A stretch of DNA of 64,000 bases from Acanthochromis polyacanthus (lineage: Eukaryota; Chordata; Actinopteri; Pomacentridae). The notes beneath the pieces were generated by a model. That model worked only from the letters and a program-made list of their open reading frames with translations. It searched no databases and was not told the DNA's origin. Position 1 is the stretch's first letter. Every line of letters begins with the position of its first letter. Location of the stretch: contig NC_067135.1 in the NCBI RefSeq assembly GCF_021347895.1, forward strand, positions 1,046,657 to 1,110,656. Reading direction: 5' to 3'. The position numbers and the translations under genes are program-made. Positions 1 to 9,768 of the stretch are shown in pieces.

Positions 1-439
1 AAACATCGGACAAAAAACAAAAACAGACAAAATATTCCACAAATGAGACACAAAACAACAAACAACACAAAAAAACAAAAAAATAGACAAAAAGTTACAC
101 AAATGACAGAAACAAGACCAAAAATTACAAAAGCTAGAAACTTGACAAACAACCTGTTCCCACGAGCAAGACAAGAGGGGAAAAAGGAAGAAGAGAAAAG
201 ATAAAAGATGAGTGGAAAAGAGAGTAAAACGAGAAAATAAACTAAATATACGCAGGAAGAAATGAAGGAAAAACTGCAATAAATCCACTGAATAGAGCTG
301 GACAAAACAACGGGGTAGAAGAGGAAAGAAGAACTGAAGATGAAGGAGAGGAGGTCCTGGAAAGGAGGGCAGCAGAAGGAGGGATGAAAAATGTGACCTT
401 GTTCCAGACCTGCTGACATTTAGTCCACCTGATGATACT
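1..439. other. A-rich degenerate repeat and purine-rich flank, no gene
   Basis: Bases 1-145 are a decayed A-rich repeat built on GACAAAA and ACAAATGA words, the same vocabulary as at 1655-1912 and 22790-22905. Bases 180-400 are purine-rich (many GGAAG and GAGG runs). No open frame with coding character is visible. Confidence 0.6.
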
Positions 440-1652
440 GTTAACGAGGCGAACACAGGGCTAACAGACAGACTGTTAATGAGGCTAACACAGAGCTAAC
501 ACAGAGCTAACACAGAGCTAACAGACAGACTGTTAATGAGGCTAACACAGGACAAACACAGGGCTAACACAGGGCTAACAGACAGACTGTTAATGAGGCT
601 AACACAGAGCTAACACAGAGCTAACAGACAGACTGTTAATGAGGCTAACACAGGACAAACACAGGGCTAACACAGGGCTAACAGACAGACTGTTAACGAG
701 GCTATCACAAGGCTAACACAGGGCTAACAGAGAGACTCTTGATGAGGCTAACACAGGGCTAACACAGGGCTAACAGAAAGACTCTTAACGAGGCTAACAC
801 AGGGCTAACAGACAGACTCTTAACAAGGCTAACACTGAGCTAACACAGGGCTAACAGAAAGACTCTTAACGAGGCTAACACAGGACTTACAGACAGACTG
901 TTAACAAGGCTAACACGGAGCTAACACAGAGCTAACAGAGAAACTGTTAACAAGGCTAACAGGGAGCTAACACAGGGCTAACAGAAAGACTCTTAAAGAC
1001 GCTAACACAGAGCTAACACAAGGCTAACAAAGAAACTGTTAATGAGGCTAACACAGAGCTAACACAGAGCTAACAGAGAAACTGTTAACAAGGCTAACAC
1101 GGAGCTAACACAGGGCTAACAGAAAGACTCTTAAAGAGGCTAACACAGAGTTAACACAGGGCTAACAGAGAAACTGTTAACGAGGCTAACACAGAACTAA
1201 CACAGAGCTAACAGAAACTGTTAACAAGGCTAACACGGAGCTAACACAGGGCTAACAGAAAGACTCTTAAAGAGGCTAACACAGAGTTAACACAGGGCTA
1301 ACAGAGAAACTGCTAATGAGGCTAACACAGAGCTAACACAGGGCTAACAGAGAGAGACCCTTAATGAGGCTAACACAGAGCTAGCACAGAGCTAACAGAG
1401 ACTGTTAAAGAGACTAACACAGGGCTAACACAGAGCTAACAGAGAGACTCTTAATGAGGCTAACACAGAGCTAACACAGGGCTAACACAGAGCTAACACA
1501 GAGCTAACACAGGGCTAACACAGGGCTAACACAGCGCTAACAGAGAGACTCTTAATGAGGCTAACACAGAGCTAACAGAGACTGTTAACGAGGCTAACAG
1601 AGGACTAACAGGACGAACAGAGGACTAACAGAGAGGTAACAGAGAGCTAAGG
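440..1652 (+). repeat. 11-bp minisatellite (GCTAACACAGG/A), array 1
   Basis: The core word is GGGCTAACACA or GAGCTAACACA (11 bp). Blocks of 2-7 cores are punctuated by a spacer of the form CAGACAGACTGTTAATGAG or GAAAGACTCTTAACGAG, giving a higher-order unit of about 46-60 bp. A longer block starting near 1084 recurs near 1220 (spacing 136 bp), so the array has grown partly by segmental duplication. GTTAAC occurs repeatedly in the spacers. No long open frame exists because the TAA in CTAACA falls in every frame over time. Confidence 0.95.
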
Positions 1653-1654
1653 GG

Positions 1655-1912
1655 AAACAGAAAAACAGAAAATGACACAAAAGAAAACAAAAATGAGAGA
1701 AAAAATTACACAAATGACACAAACGAGACCAAAAATGAGAAAAGCGAGAAACTGGACAAACAACACAAGTGAGACAAAAAACACAAAACAACGAATAAAG
1801 CAAAAAACTAAAAGGCAAAAAACACAAGTGAGACAAAACGAAAACACAAGACGACACAAATAAGAAACAAAACGGCAAAAACCAACAAAAGTAGACAAAA
1901 CATTAGAAAAAC
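1655..1912 (+). repeat. A-rich degenerate repeat (ACAAAATGACACAAAA family)
   Basis: An irregular array of words such as ACACAAATGACACAAACGAG. It resembles 1-145, 22790-22905, 35485-35530 and 45785-45840, and in reverse complement 30240-30400 and 62745-63345. The frames open across it (up to 94 codons) are low-complexity Lys/Thr/Asn or Phe/Cys strings and are not genes. Confidence 0.7.
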
Positions 1913-2832
1913 GAGACACTTCTGGTCTGATTGATTCCTAGATGTGTGACTGTTGTTCATGTTGATCACTTTAAAGAGGAGAACCTGAAGCAACACTTGA
2001 AGACGACTAGAAGAAGTCAGAGTTGAAGTCTGGAGGGATCAACACCACGACTCTGTAAGGTCAGTTTATAAAGCTGCTGCCTACAGGAGGAAAGAAAGGA
2101 CGGCAGAGGACAGAGAGAAGAATGGGTCGGGATAAAAATAATACGAGGAGCAGATAGAGGACAGGATGCATGTAGAATAGAGGGATGAAAGAGGAGGACG
2201 GAGGAGTGATAAAAATAGGGAAGGGCAGGAGATGAGAGCGATGGAGAGGAGAGGAGGCAGGAATACCGAGATGAAAGAGAAAATTTAAGAAAGTTCTTCA
2301 TTCTGACGCAGCGACACGACCGTCTGTTTGACATCTAAGAAACAAAACCACGGACAGAGGACGGAGGAGGAGGAGAGGAGAAAGAAGAGAGGATGTAGAG
2401 GTATCAGAAGGCAGGAGGAAGCAGGAGAGGGGAGCAGAGGGGAGTAGAGGGTAGGAGGGCAGCTTTATGGTTGCTGTTATGCAGAAATGTAAACACTTTG
2501 CAACGTTGGCAGAAAACAATGACACCGCAGGGAGAGGAAGGAAGGTGTGTTTCTGCTGGATGTGTGTGTGTGTGTGTGCATATGTGTGCATGTGTGTGCT
2601 GGGCGTGTTGTTGGCGTGTGCACATGCTCCTGTGTGGGCGGCTGCAGCTACAGCACTACGGGGAGCAGAAGGAGGCGACGGAGGTGAAAGAAACAAGGAG
2701 GGAGAGATGTGAGGTTTCTATCAAACAGACGAGACGTATTAAACTCCATTAAATAAAACTAAAAGCTGCATCCTGTTCAGGAATCATGATCAACGTATGA
2801 AGGAACGGGAGCTCCTCTACCTGGAAACACAC
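1913..2832. other. Unannotated stretch, purine-rich in part
   Basis: Bases 2085-2290 and 2340-2460 are purine-rich (GGAGGAGG-type). Nothing else is recognised except the TG tract listed separately. Open frames here are low-complexity. Confidence 0.5.
2559..2608 (+). repeat. (TG)n microsatellite, interrupted
   Basis: Alternating TG with CA interruptions (TGTGTGCATATGTGTGCATG). Confidence 0.9.
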
Positions 2833-4033
2833 ACAGGAAGTCCTCAGTTTCATTGTTACATCAGAACTGGTTATGTGGAACTAGTTGATGAGTGGATGAA
2901 TACGTCGTCACACGGCGCTATCAGAATGATGACGACGACACTGCAGCTCTTCTGGCAGAACTGGAGAAGATCAAGAAAGAGTGAGCTGAAGAGCAAGAAC
3001 GCAAAGAGTGAGAGCAAAAGGCAGAAGAGGAGAGGATTCGAATGGAAAACATCTTGAGTGGCAATCCATTGATTAATTTGGCAGGGCAGCAACAGCAGAT
3101 GAGCCAAACTTAGAATACTTGGGGCGGCATGGCTCAGTGGGTAGAGTGGCCGTCTTGCAACCTGAGGGTTGCCGGTTCAATCCTCGGCCCGTCGTGCTCA
3201 TGTCGAGGTGTCCCTGAGCAAGACACCTAACTCCTGATTGCTCCTGGTGGGTCGTGGTTAGCACCTTGCATGGCAGCTTCCGACATCAGTGTGTGAATGT
3301 GTGTGTGAATGGGTGAATGTGACGTATCATGTAAAGCGCTTTGGGTACCTTGCAGGTGTAGTAAAGTGCTATATAAATACAGACCGTTTATCAGACGGCT
3401 TTGTTTCCATGCTCTGGTTGTACTCCGCCTTACTAACTTTTTGTTAGTGAATGTAGCACATTATGGCTCCTTCATTATGGCTCCCAGCGTAAGTCAGACT
3501 CTTCTGATGGAGTTCAGATTTATGACAAAAACCCCGTCATGCGGTGAAAATCGACTTATGTCACACCGTAGGAATGGAACTCTGACACAAGTCAGTTTTT
3601 GCCACAAGTTGAAACTCCATCCTACGAAATGCCGATGCAAGTCCTTGACTTGACTGTGTGACGACGTATTTGTCCACTCTGCTCACCAACTGGTTCCACG
3701 TAGCCAGTTCAGACTTATGCCGAAAATCAACTTACGTCTCGCCGTAGGAACGGAACGAGGACGTACGTGAAGGACTTACGCTGGAGTGACGGTGTGACCT
3801 AAGTTGATATTCGCCGTAAGTCGGAACTGAGAGCCATAATGAAGGACAAAAAGTTAGCGAATGTAGCACAATCCAAGGTGGAGTACAACCGGAGAATGGA
3901 AACAAAGCCGTCTGATAGCGTCGTGTGAGGACATATTCATCCGCTCCACTCATCAACTAGTTCCACATAACCAGTTCTGATGTAACGATGAAATGCTGGA
4001 GGTCGAGGACGTTATAAACTGAGGACTTCCTGT
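2833..4033. mobile_element. Palindromic non-autonomous TIR element (family A, copy 1), SINE inside
   Basis: The left end reads ACAGGAAGTCCTCAGTTT and the right end is its reverse complement (CTGAGGACTTCCTGT at about 4019-4033). The subterminal sequences also match in inverted orientation (TCAGAACTGGTTATGTGGAA at about 2861 and its complement near 3960). Internally 3392-3480 (around CAGACGGCTTTGTTTCCAT) is the reverse complement of 3830-3925, so much of the element is a decayed giant palindrome. A tRNA-type SINE sits within it at 3121-3392. A second copy of the internal block is at 57687-58095. There is no transposase, so it depends on an enzyme made elsewhere. I could not assign a superfamily and saw no clear target-site duplication. 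Confidence 0.65.
3121..3392 (+). mobile_element. tRNA-derived SINE, full-length
   Basis: The head is tRNA-like: an A box in GGCTCAGTGGGTAGAGTGG (about 3131-3149) and a B box in GGTTCAATCC (about 3174-3183), spaced as in RNA polymerase III internal promoters. The tail reads AAAGCGCTTTGGGTACC then GTGCTATATAAATAC, the type of 3' end that teleost SINEs share with L2-group LINEs and that recruits the LINE reverse transcriptase. A short TGTGTGAATG repeat lies in the body. A second copy is at 30899-31131. It was inserted into element family A. Confidence 0.9.
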
Positions 4034-4890
4034 AGTTGTCATCAGTATGTGAATGTCTGGAGGTCATTAACAGTAACAGGAGTCTTTGTCATGGTGCCCA
4101 TTGCTGCTAAACTCCAACAATGCTTTCTGTTTTAACTGCAGTCTGAATGACGCCTCCTCTGGTCTCTACAGGATTAAACAGGAAGAGGCTCCACCTGGTG
4201 GAACAACCAGGAACTACAGCTGATCTACATTTACTGACATCCTGTAGAGAATGCAGGTTTTCTCCATCTTCTAGGAATTGTGGACCTGAGTACATCCTAC
4301 CCTCTAACACTACATTTCAGACAGTGTCCTACTGGAGTTTTACTACAAAGTTCCTGACCATCTGGAGAACATTGAGGAACAGCTTGGATGACAGGCTCAT
4401 TTTTCTTAATGCAGTGCAGAGCAATTTATGTAACATTAACGTACTTGAAGCAGGTATTATCTACAACCATGCTGTCGGACTGCATCAGCAGACACTAAAC
4501 ATTTAATCACTCAGATCAGTTTAGGAGCAAATAAACTAGATCAGGAAATCCCTGGTTGGTTCAGCACAGTAAAAAAATGAGGGAAAACCCATTTGTGACT
4601 CCAAAAGGAAACATCTTAAGTCTCATTCAGGTAAAAACTACCAAGACGTGATGGAAAAACCACCAGCCTGACCAAACAATCATCCACAACCACTCAAATA
4701 CGACAACAGCTTTTCCACTCTGATGCCCCCTACTGGTCTTGCAGTGCCAGTGCCAGAGTATGAGAAGGTTCTTGCCCTTCTAAATGTTCACTTCAGGTGT
4801 TTATCTGAACTATTATTGACAGCTAATCTAACCTGGGCTCGTCTGGAATCTAACAGACCTTACTGTCAGTTTCTTTGTGTTTCTGTCCAG
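4034..4890 (+). other. Probable intron upstream of the 4891 exon; no repeat recognised
   Basis: Mixed-composition DNA ending in a pyrimidine-rich stretch and CAG at 4888-4890. An open frame at 4147-4506 has no recognisable motif. One CTCF-like site is inside (4724-4736). Confidence 0.35.
4724..4736 (-). promoter_or_regulatory. CTCF-like motif
   Basis: Minus strand reads CCAGTAGGGGGCA, a close match to the vertebrate CTCF core (CCASYAGRKGGCRS). Confidence 0.4.
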
Positions 4891-5095
4891 AGTCCCGGCC
4901 GTTCCTGAAGACCCCCATGATGTTCTAGAGAGACAGACTCCGCCTCCAGAAACCCCGTCCCCCTTCCTACACAGAAGAACTCCACCAGCCCGCTTCCACG
5001 GCAACCATGGCTTCCACGGCGGCCGGGATCACCACGGCAACAACCTCCCCCGGCGGGATTCTGTCTTTGTTGCTACCGAACGACGAGACTACTAA
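4891..5095 (+). CDS. Probable terminal coding exon of an unrecognised gene
   Basis: A pyrimidine-rich tract and CAG end at 4890. The following frame (first full codon at 4892) runs 67 codons to TAA at 5093-5095. The peptide starts VPAVPEDPHDVLERQ, is Pro-rich (TPPPETPSP), has a His/Gly-rich middle (FHGNHGFHGGRDHHG) and ends DSVFVATERRDY. This mix of proline, basic and histidine residues, with a short final exon followed by a long UTR-like stretch, is typical of the disordered cytoplasmic tail of a large protein, but I do not recognise the family. An ATG at 4877 precedes the acceptor and is probably intronic. The other two frames are short or closed. The upstream exons must lie left of the window or be hidden. 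The frame is also compatible with chance: only the acceptor, the composition and the 3' context support it. Confidence 0.45.
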
Positions 5096-6064
5096 GAGAC
5101 GCTCCTCACCGGGACTCACCGTGGGGACATCGTCTCTCTGCTCTGTCTTCTACTTCTTTTTAGACAAACTTCACTCCGCTCATTCCTCTTTCTGTCCCTG
5201 GACTTTCATCATCCTTGTTTTGTTTGAAAACTGAGAATTTAGAAATCATTCCTGAGGAAGACGTAACCGGACGTTGGAGAACATCACCACGAGTCTTTGT
5301 AGGCAGACATGATTGGGAAACACCAGAGGACGAACTTTTTAAACGGTCCTCAGAGACTTTTCATTTACCTTCCATGGAAGTATCTTCAGCGCCCCCTGCT
5401 GGACGTGGACTCCCTGTGGATGGTTTTAATGTGACCGGAGGAGCTCAGAACCAGAACGAAGGGTTCTAAAAGACAAAAAAAAACAAAAACAAAAGGAGTG
5501 TTAAAAATGTTGGGAAGGAAAAAAACTGAAGAAAAAAGGAGGAAAACAAGTTGGGAGGCTATTTCTGTCTCTCATGTTTCATTCATTTCTTGTTTTTTTC
5601 CGTACAGGGACTGAGAAGAATGCATGGGAAAACTTTCTGTTGTCATTTGGCTTATTTTAACCTTCTCGTTACCTCCTCCTCCCTTCTCTTAGAAAACTCT
5701 GCTTCTTTTCTCTTTTCTTTATCTTTCTATAAAACAGCTCCACTCTTTTTTGCATGACTCCTCTCCTTTAGACTTGTTTTCTCGTGTTTTCCACCGCCTT
5801 CGTTTCCTCTCTGTAAGGAGGCATTACTCTGAAAATGTTGGATGCAGCTTTTCAATGTATGAAGTATTTTCTATCACCCTTAAAACCTGTGGAATCAGTT
5901 TATGAAACGACGGAAAAGTAAAAAAAATGACAAAGAAAGAAAAAAAAACAAAGCATTTTTTAATACAATGGAGTGATTTCTAGACACGATATTATCCTAA
6001 AGGTACGTTGAATTCTCTTCCTCCCCATCACCGGGGAGATGGACGACAGTTTCTGGTGTTTGTT
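5096..6064 (+). other. Probable 3' UTR of the 4891 exon
   Basis: AT- and pyrimidine-rich DNA without coding frames follows the stop codon. An AATACA hexamer (5962-5967), a known variant poly(A) signal, comes after an A-rich run. The UTR may instead continue through the hAT-like element to the ATTAAA at 7501-7506. A CTCF-like site lies at 5388-5402. Confidence 0.4.
5388..5402 (-). promoter_or_regulatory. CTCF-like motif, strong match
   Basis: Minus strand reads CCAGCAGGGGGCGCT, essentially the vertebrate CTCF consensus core. Confidence 0.55.
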
Positions 6065-7114
6065 CAGTCCCTCCACAATTTCACGGCGTTTTTCAAGATC
6101 TTTGTGACCTAAAATGCCTGAATTAATGGCAGCTTTTCTTAAAAAAAATTGCGATGTTTAACCATATTTGTTGCAATGAAATTGCGGGAGACAGTGACAA
6201 TTACTAAAAAGTTGTGTATTTTTCAGCTTTTAGAACACTTTTCAGGATTTCAATTGACGATATTTATTCCTCCAACCAGAGCTGATGTGAGAACGTTCTT
6301 CCTACACCACCTTTTAGTCGCAGGAGCTTCAGGAGAAACCAGACGGACTTCTCTGGAAGATGCTTTTAGAGATGTCTTCCAGAGAAGTCGACAGGTTTCC
6401 ACTGAAGCTCCTACGATCACCAGGACCTGGACGAGTTTATCAACCAACGGGCACCATGACAGAGACTTCTGTGGTCATTAATGACCTCCAACCAGCACTA
6501 ATTTCTAGAATAACCAGAGTGTTTTTATTGTGAAACGACAGATTTAACCAAGCGATTTTTTTTTTCCTTTTAGTGAGCTCTTAATTCACGATAAATTTTT
6601 TTAATTCCAGTATCCAGTTCCTTGTTAGATCCACGATTAGACGACACAAATAAAACAAAAGCTAAAATCAGTCCCTCCAGGATTTTGCGAGTGTTTTTTC
6701 CAGATTGTTTCTCCCTAAAATCCCTGAATTCGCAGCAGCTTTTTGCATGTTTGGAGGTAGAAAAGTGTTTGTCAGTTGATGGTTTTCGTTTGTATTCCAC
6801 CACAATATTCCTCGGGTGTAAAACAGTTTAGCTCTGCTTTGGTGAAGAACATCAGGGAATTGTTTTTCAGGTCTTTAGCAGTAATTTTTGTTGGTAAATG
6901 AGAGACATTAGAATAGGAAATGTCTGCATGTTCAGACCAGAAACAGGAAGTGAATTCGGTGACGTACGTGGGTTATGTTTGGACTGCTATGATTGGTGGA
7001 ACTCACAGGAGGCGGGCTGAAATTAAGGAAAAGTTGTGGTGGTTGGTCTAAATTGGAAGGTTGCTCAGAATTCATGGAGATTGTTTGGATTTATGTGAAT
7101 TCCTGGAAGGACTG
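6065..7114 (+). mobile_element. hAT-like non-autonomous element(s), family B copy 1
   Basis: The sequence begins CAGTCCCTCCACAATTTC. A second start, CAGTCCCTCCAGGATTTT, lies at 6669. The right end AATTCCTGGAAGGACTG (to 7114) is the inverted partner of these. 6065-6260 matches 55884-56100, and 6749-7114 matches 56413-56760 at high visible identity. The doubled left end suggests either a nested insertion or an internal duplication. No transposase is present. A CAG...CTG terminus is typical of hAT elements, but no 8-bp target duplication is visible, so the superfamily is a guess. Confidence 0.65.
6317..6418 (+). repeat. Imperfect hairpin, about 47-bp arms
   Basis: Left arm 6317-6363 (contains GGAGCTTCAGGAGAAACC and CTTCTCTGGAAGA) pairs with right arm 6371-6418 (TCTTCCAGAGAAG and GGTTTCCACTGAAGCTCC). 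The loop is about 7 bases. It lies inside element family B. Confidence 0.75.
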
Positions 7115-8159
7115 ACTGTTGAAATGAGAGGCAAAGCGCTCGGTTTGATTCAAATATTAAGACTTCCAACAACAGGTTAAACTCTAATTCAATGTTTTTC
7201 TTTTTTTGTTGGATTTGAGAACTCATCTGCAGCCGTTAGTTATTAAAAGTGCTGCAGGTGTGAAAATCGAGCACTCTGCTGCGACACCAAACACCAGAAA
7301 CCTTTTATTCCCCTATTTTCTGACCTACTAAGAGTGCAGACTGTTGTGTTGAAGTTTTGTTTCTTCCACTGCGTGTTTTATTCGTTTATTTGTCGATTAC
7401 TATTTGAAATGTGTACGGGAGGACCGAGGGAGGGCGGGGCTTAAAGGGATATTCTGTGTAGATAGAGACGACATTTGGCGTTTTTCTGGTTTTTATTTTT
7501 ATTAAACTTCTTTATTATTTTTTCTCCTGATGATCTCTCAGTCTGTCACTGTTCTCTGGGTTTGAGCTGACTGCAAATATACAGTATTATAATGACTGCT
7601 GCCTCCTCTTCTTATTGGTTCATATATAGCTGATTTGATTAAATCAGTGAGTGCAGTTAACTGATTAATCATTAACAAGACGTGTGCATCACTGAGGAAT
7701 GCCAGGCTACACACATGAAGGAAAATATCCATTATTAGTTCAGGCAAAGCTAACTAATATTTGAAAGGTGCTCTCACAATGTCGCCCAATGAACATCTGC
7801 AACCTTTTAATTTTGGATAAATATATCCCTGACTGAACTTTAAACACAAAACAAATGAAAAGCTTCCCAATGCAAAACTGACACAAGCAAAGAAAGACTG
7901 GAATTACTCAAAAATGACCTCATATAGCTGAAATTAACAGCAGATGCAAAATTAGTCTAATCTGATGCAGTCCATAAGAACTGTTGTTTTTTGCTTTAGA
8001 TATTCAAATAGCAAATACATCTAGATCATGAATGTGTGTAAAAATGCTCCTTTCATTGTCTAGAACTTGTTCTGACCAACCACCTATCACACATGCTGAT
8101 ATGAGCCTTAAAGTTTACCCACAATGCACTGCATAAAAAGACTAAAACTTCTCTAAAGT
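7115..8159. other. AT-rich intergenic sequence
   Basis: No coding frame or recognised repeat. It contains the candidate poly(A) signal at 7501. Confidence 0.5.
7501..7506 (+). terminator. Candidate distal poly(A) signal ATTAAA
   Basis: ATTAAA sits in a T-rich context and is followed 30-60 bases later by a G/T-rich stretch (around TGTTCTCTGGGTTTGAG). It could end the transcript of the 4891 exon. Confidence 0.25.
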
Positions 8160-9135
8160 GTTTTAAACATTGTCCAAAATGACCCAAAACTCGTCCATGC
8201 TGACTAAACTAAATTTGGTCCAAATTTGTCCACAATTACTGAAAATTTGTCTACCATGACAAAACCTTCTACCCAGAAGTCACTTTTTAAAGTTTTCTCT
8301 GATGAATTATCAGAAAACAGAAACACATCCAGGGAACCAATGGTTATTTCTTGGACTCTGTCATTGAACTGCTGCAGATTTACTGTTCAAACCACCATAC
8401 ATCCCATAATACTGATGCTCAATGTTAGTTACAGAGAAAATGAACAGAAAGGAGATTTATTCTTTAGAAAACAGTGAAAAAGTCCATCAGTTTCTCAAAT
8501 CAAATCAAAGCTGCCATCTCGTAACATGTAGTTCTGTCTGACCGAGAACCCAAAAATATGAAATGTATTCAGAGGGAGGATGCTACAGATTATTCCATTT
8601 TAATTTGGCTGTTTTGCTTTAAAGTTACTTCATTCATTAAAATCCTGTGACTACAACAGAGAAACAGGTGGTTCCACAGTGACTGGAAACTGGCACAAAA
8701 CTACACAGAAAATGTCCAAAATGACTCAAAAGTTGTTTCAGTTAGTCGAAACTAGTCGAAAATGACCTAAAAATCGTTGTAAATGACTGAAAATGAGTCC
8801 TTATTCTAATGATTCAGTGTTCAGACTGAGACACCTGGAGTGGATGTAAAACTGTCAAAATGACTCCAAAAATTGCTTAAAGTTAGTTAAAAATCATCCA
8901 AAATGACTCAAAAATAATCCAGAAACATTTGAAGCTTGTCTAAAGTGAATTTAAACTTGTTCAAAAAGACTTCAACATTGACAAAATGACTGAAAACTGT
9001 CCAAAAATAGTCAAAGTTTGTCCAAAATGGGTCAAAACTGTGCCTAAGATGTCAAAATTGTTGTTGTCAAAAATCAGTTTAAAAACGATGAATAAAATGT
9101 CCAAATGACCACAAAATGCCACGATTTAAATTGAG
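8160..9135 (+). repeat. Degenerate array of GTCCAAAATGACTCAAAA words
   Basis: Variants of TTGTCCAAAATGACTCAAAA recur at irregular 25-40-bp spacing. An enclosing block headed GAGACACCTGGA recurs at 8829 and 9135, so there is a local duplication of about 306 bp. In reverse complement the same words appear at 24290-24740, 38750-39070 and 41770-41850. Confidence 0.65.
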
Positions 9136-9768
9136 ACACCTGGATGGATGTAAATTGATCTGGTGTCAGTTTTGTGTTCCTCCTCCTGAATGTCCTGGTT
9201 CTATCTGCTGGTGTCCATCTGGACCCACCTCTATGGACTTAAAGGACCAGTAACTCTGATAAATATATTTTTAACTTCTAATTTCCTTAGAATAATTTCC
9301 CATGCTGTGATAAGCGCTGACTGCTGTTTAACTACTGTTTAACCCAGAGCCTCAGACTGACTCTGTGATCCATCTGCTGATGATGTAAACAAACAACGTT
9401 GATTCTTATTTCTGATTCTTTGTGTCCAGACATCAGCAGTATACGGTGGCATTCTGCTGCTGTCTGAGGACTCCTCTCCGTAAACATCGGCTCTGTCCAT
9501 TCAGACGCTGTATTTACTCTGCATTACCGGCTTAATGAGCTGAAGCTTCCCTCTCTAATGGATCTCCTCCTCTCCTCCTTCACTTCCATTCTCTCACCTC
9601 TTCCTCAATCACTCCCTCCGTCACTCTCCTGACCTTTGCTTTCCGTCCCTCTCATCTCCGTCTCCTCCTCCATCTCTCTCCCTTTACCAAATAGCTGATG
9701 TCACTTTTTCCATTTCCCCCTAATGGAGGCAGAAACTCAGAGCGATGGACGGCAGGAGCAGATGAAGA
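9136..9768. other. Intergenic; pyrimidine-rich run before array 2
   Basis: 9540-9715 is C/T-rich on the plus strand (CTCCTCCTCTCCTCCTTC), which inverts the purine bias of the array that follows. 9480-9545 (TGCATTACCGGCTTAATGAG) has a conserved-element look but no proof. Confidence 0.4.

Noticed and set aside
440..1652. CRISPR-like repeat-spacer pattern
   Set aside because: Units are contiguous 11-mers with repeated spacers, there are no unique spacers and no cas genes, and the DNA is eukaryotic.
3121..3195. tRNA gene
   Set aside because: The A and B boxes belong to the head of a SINE. The acceptor stem does not pair and the sequence continues into the SINE body and tail. The same applies at 30899 and 42361.
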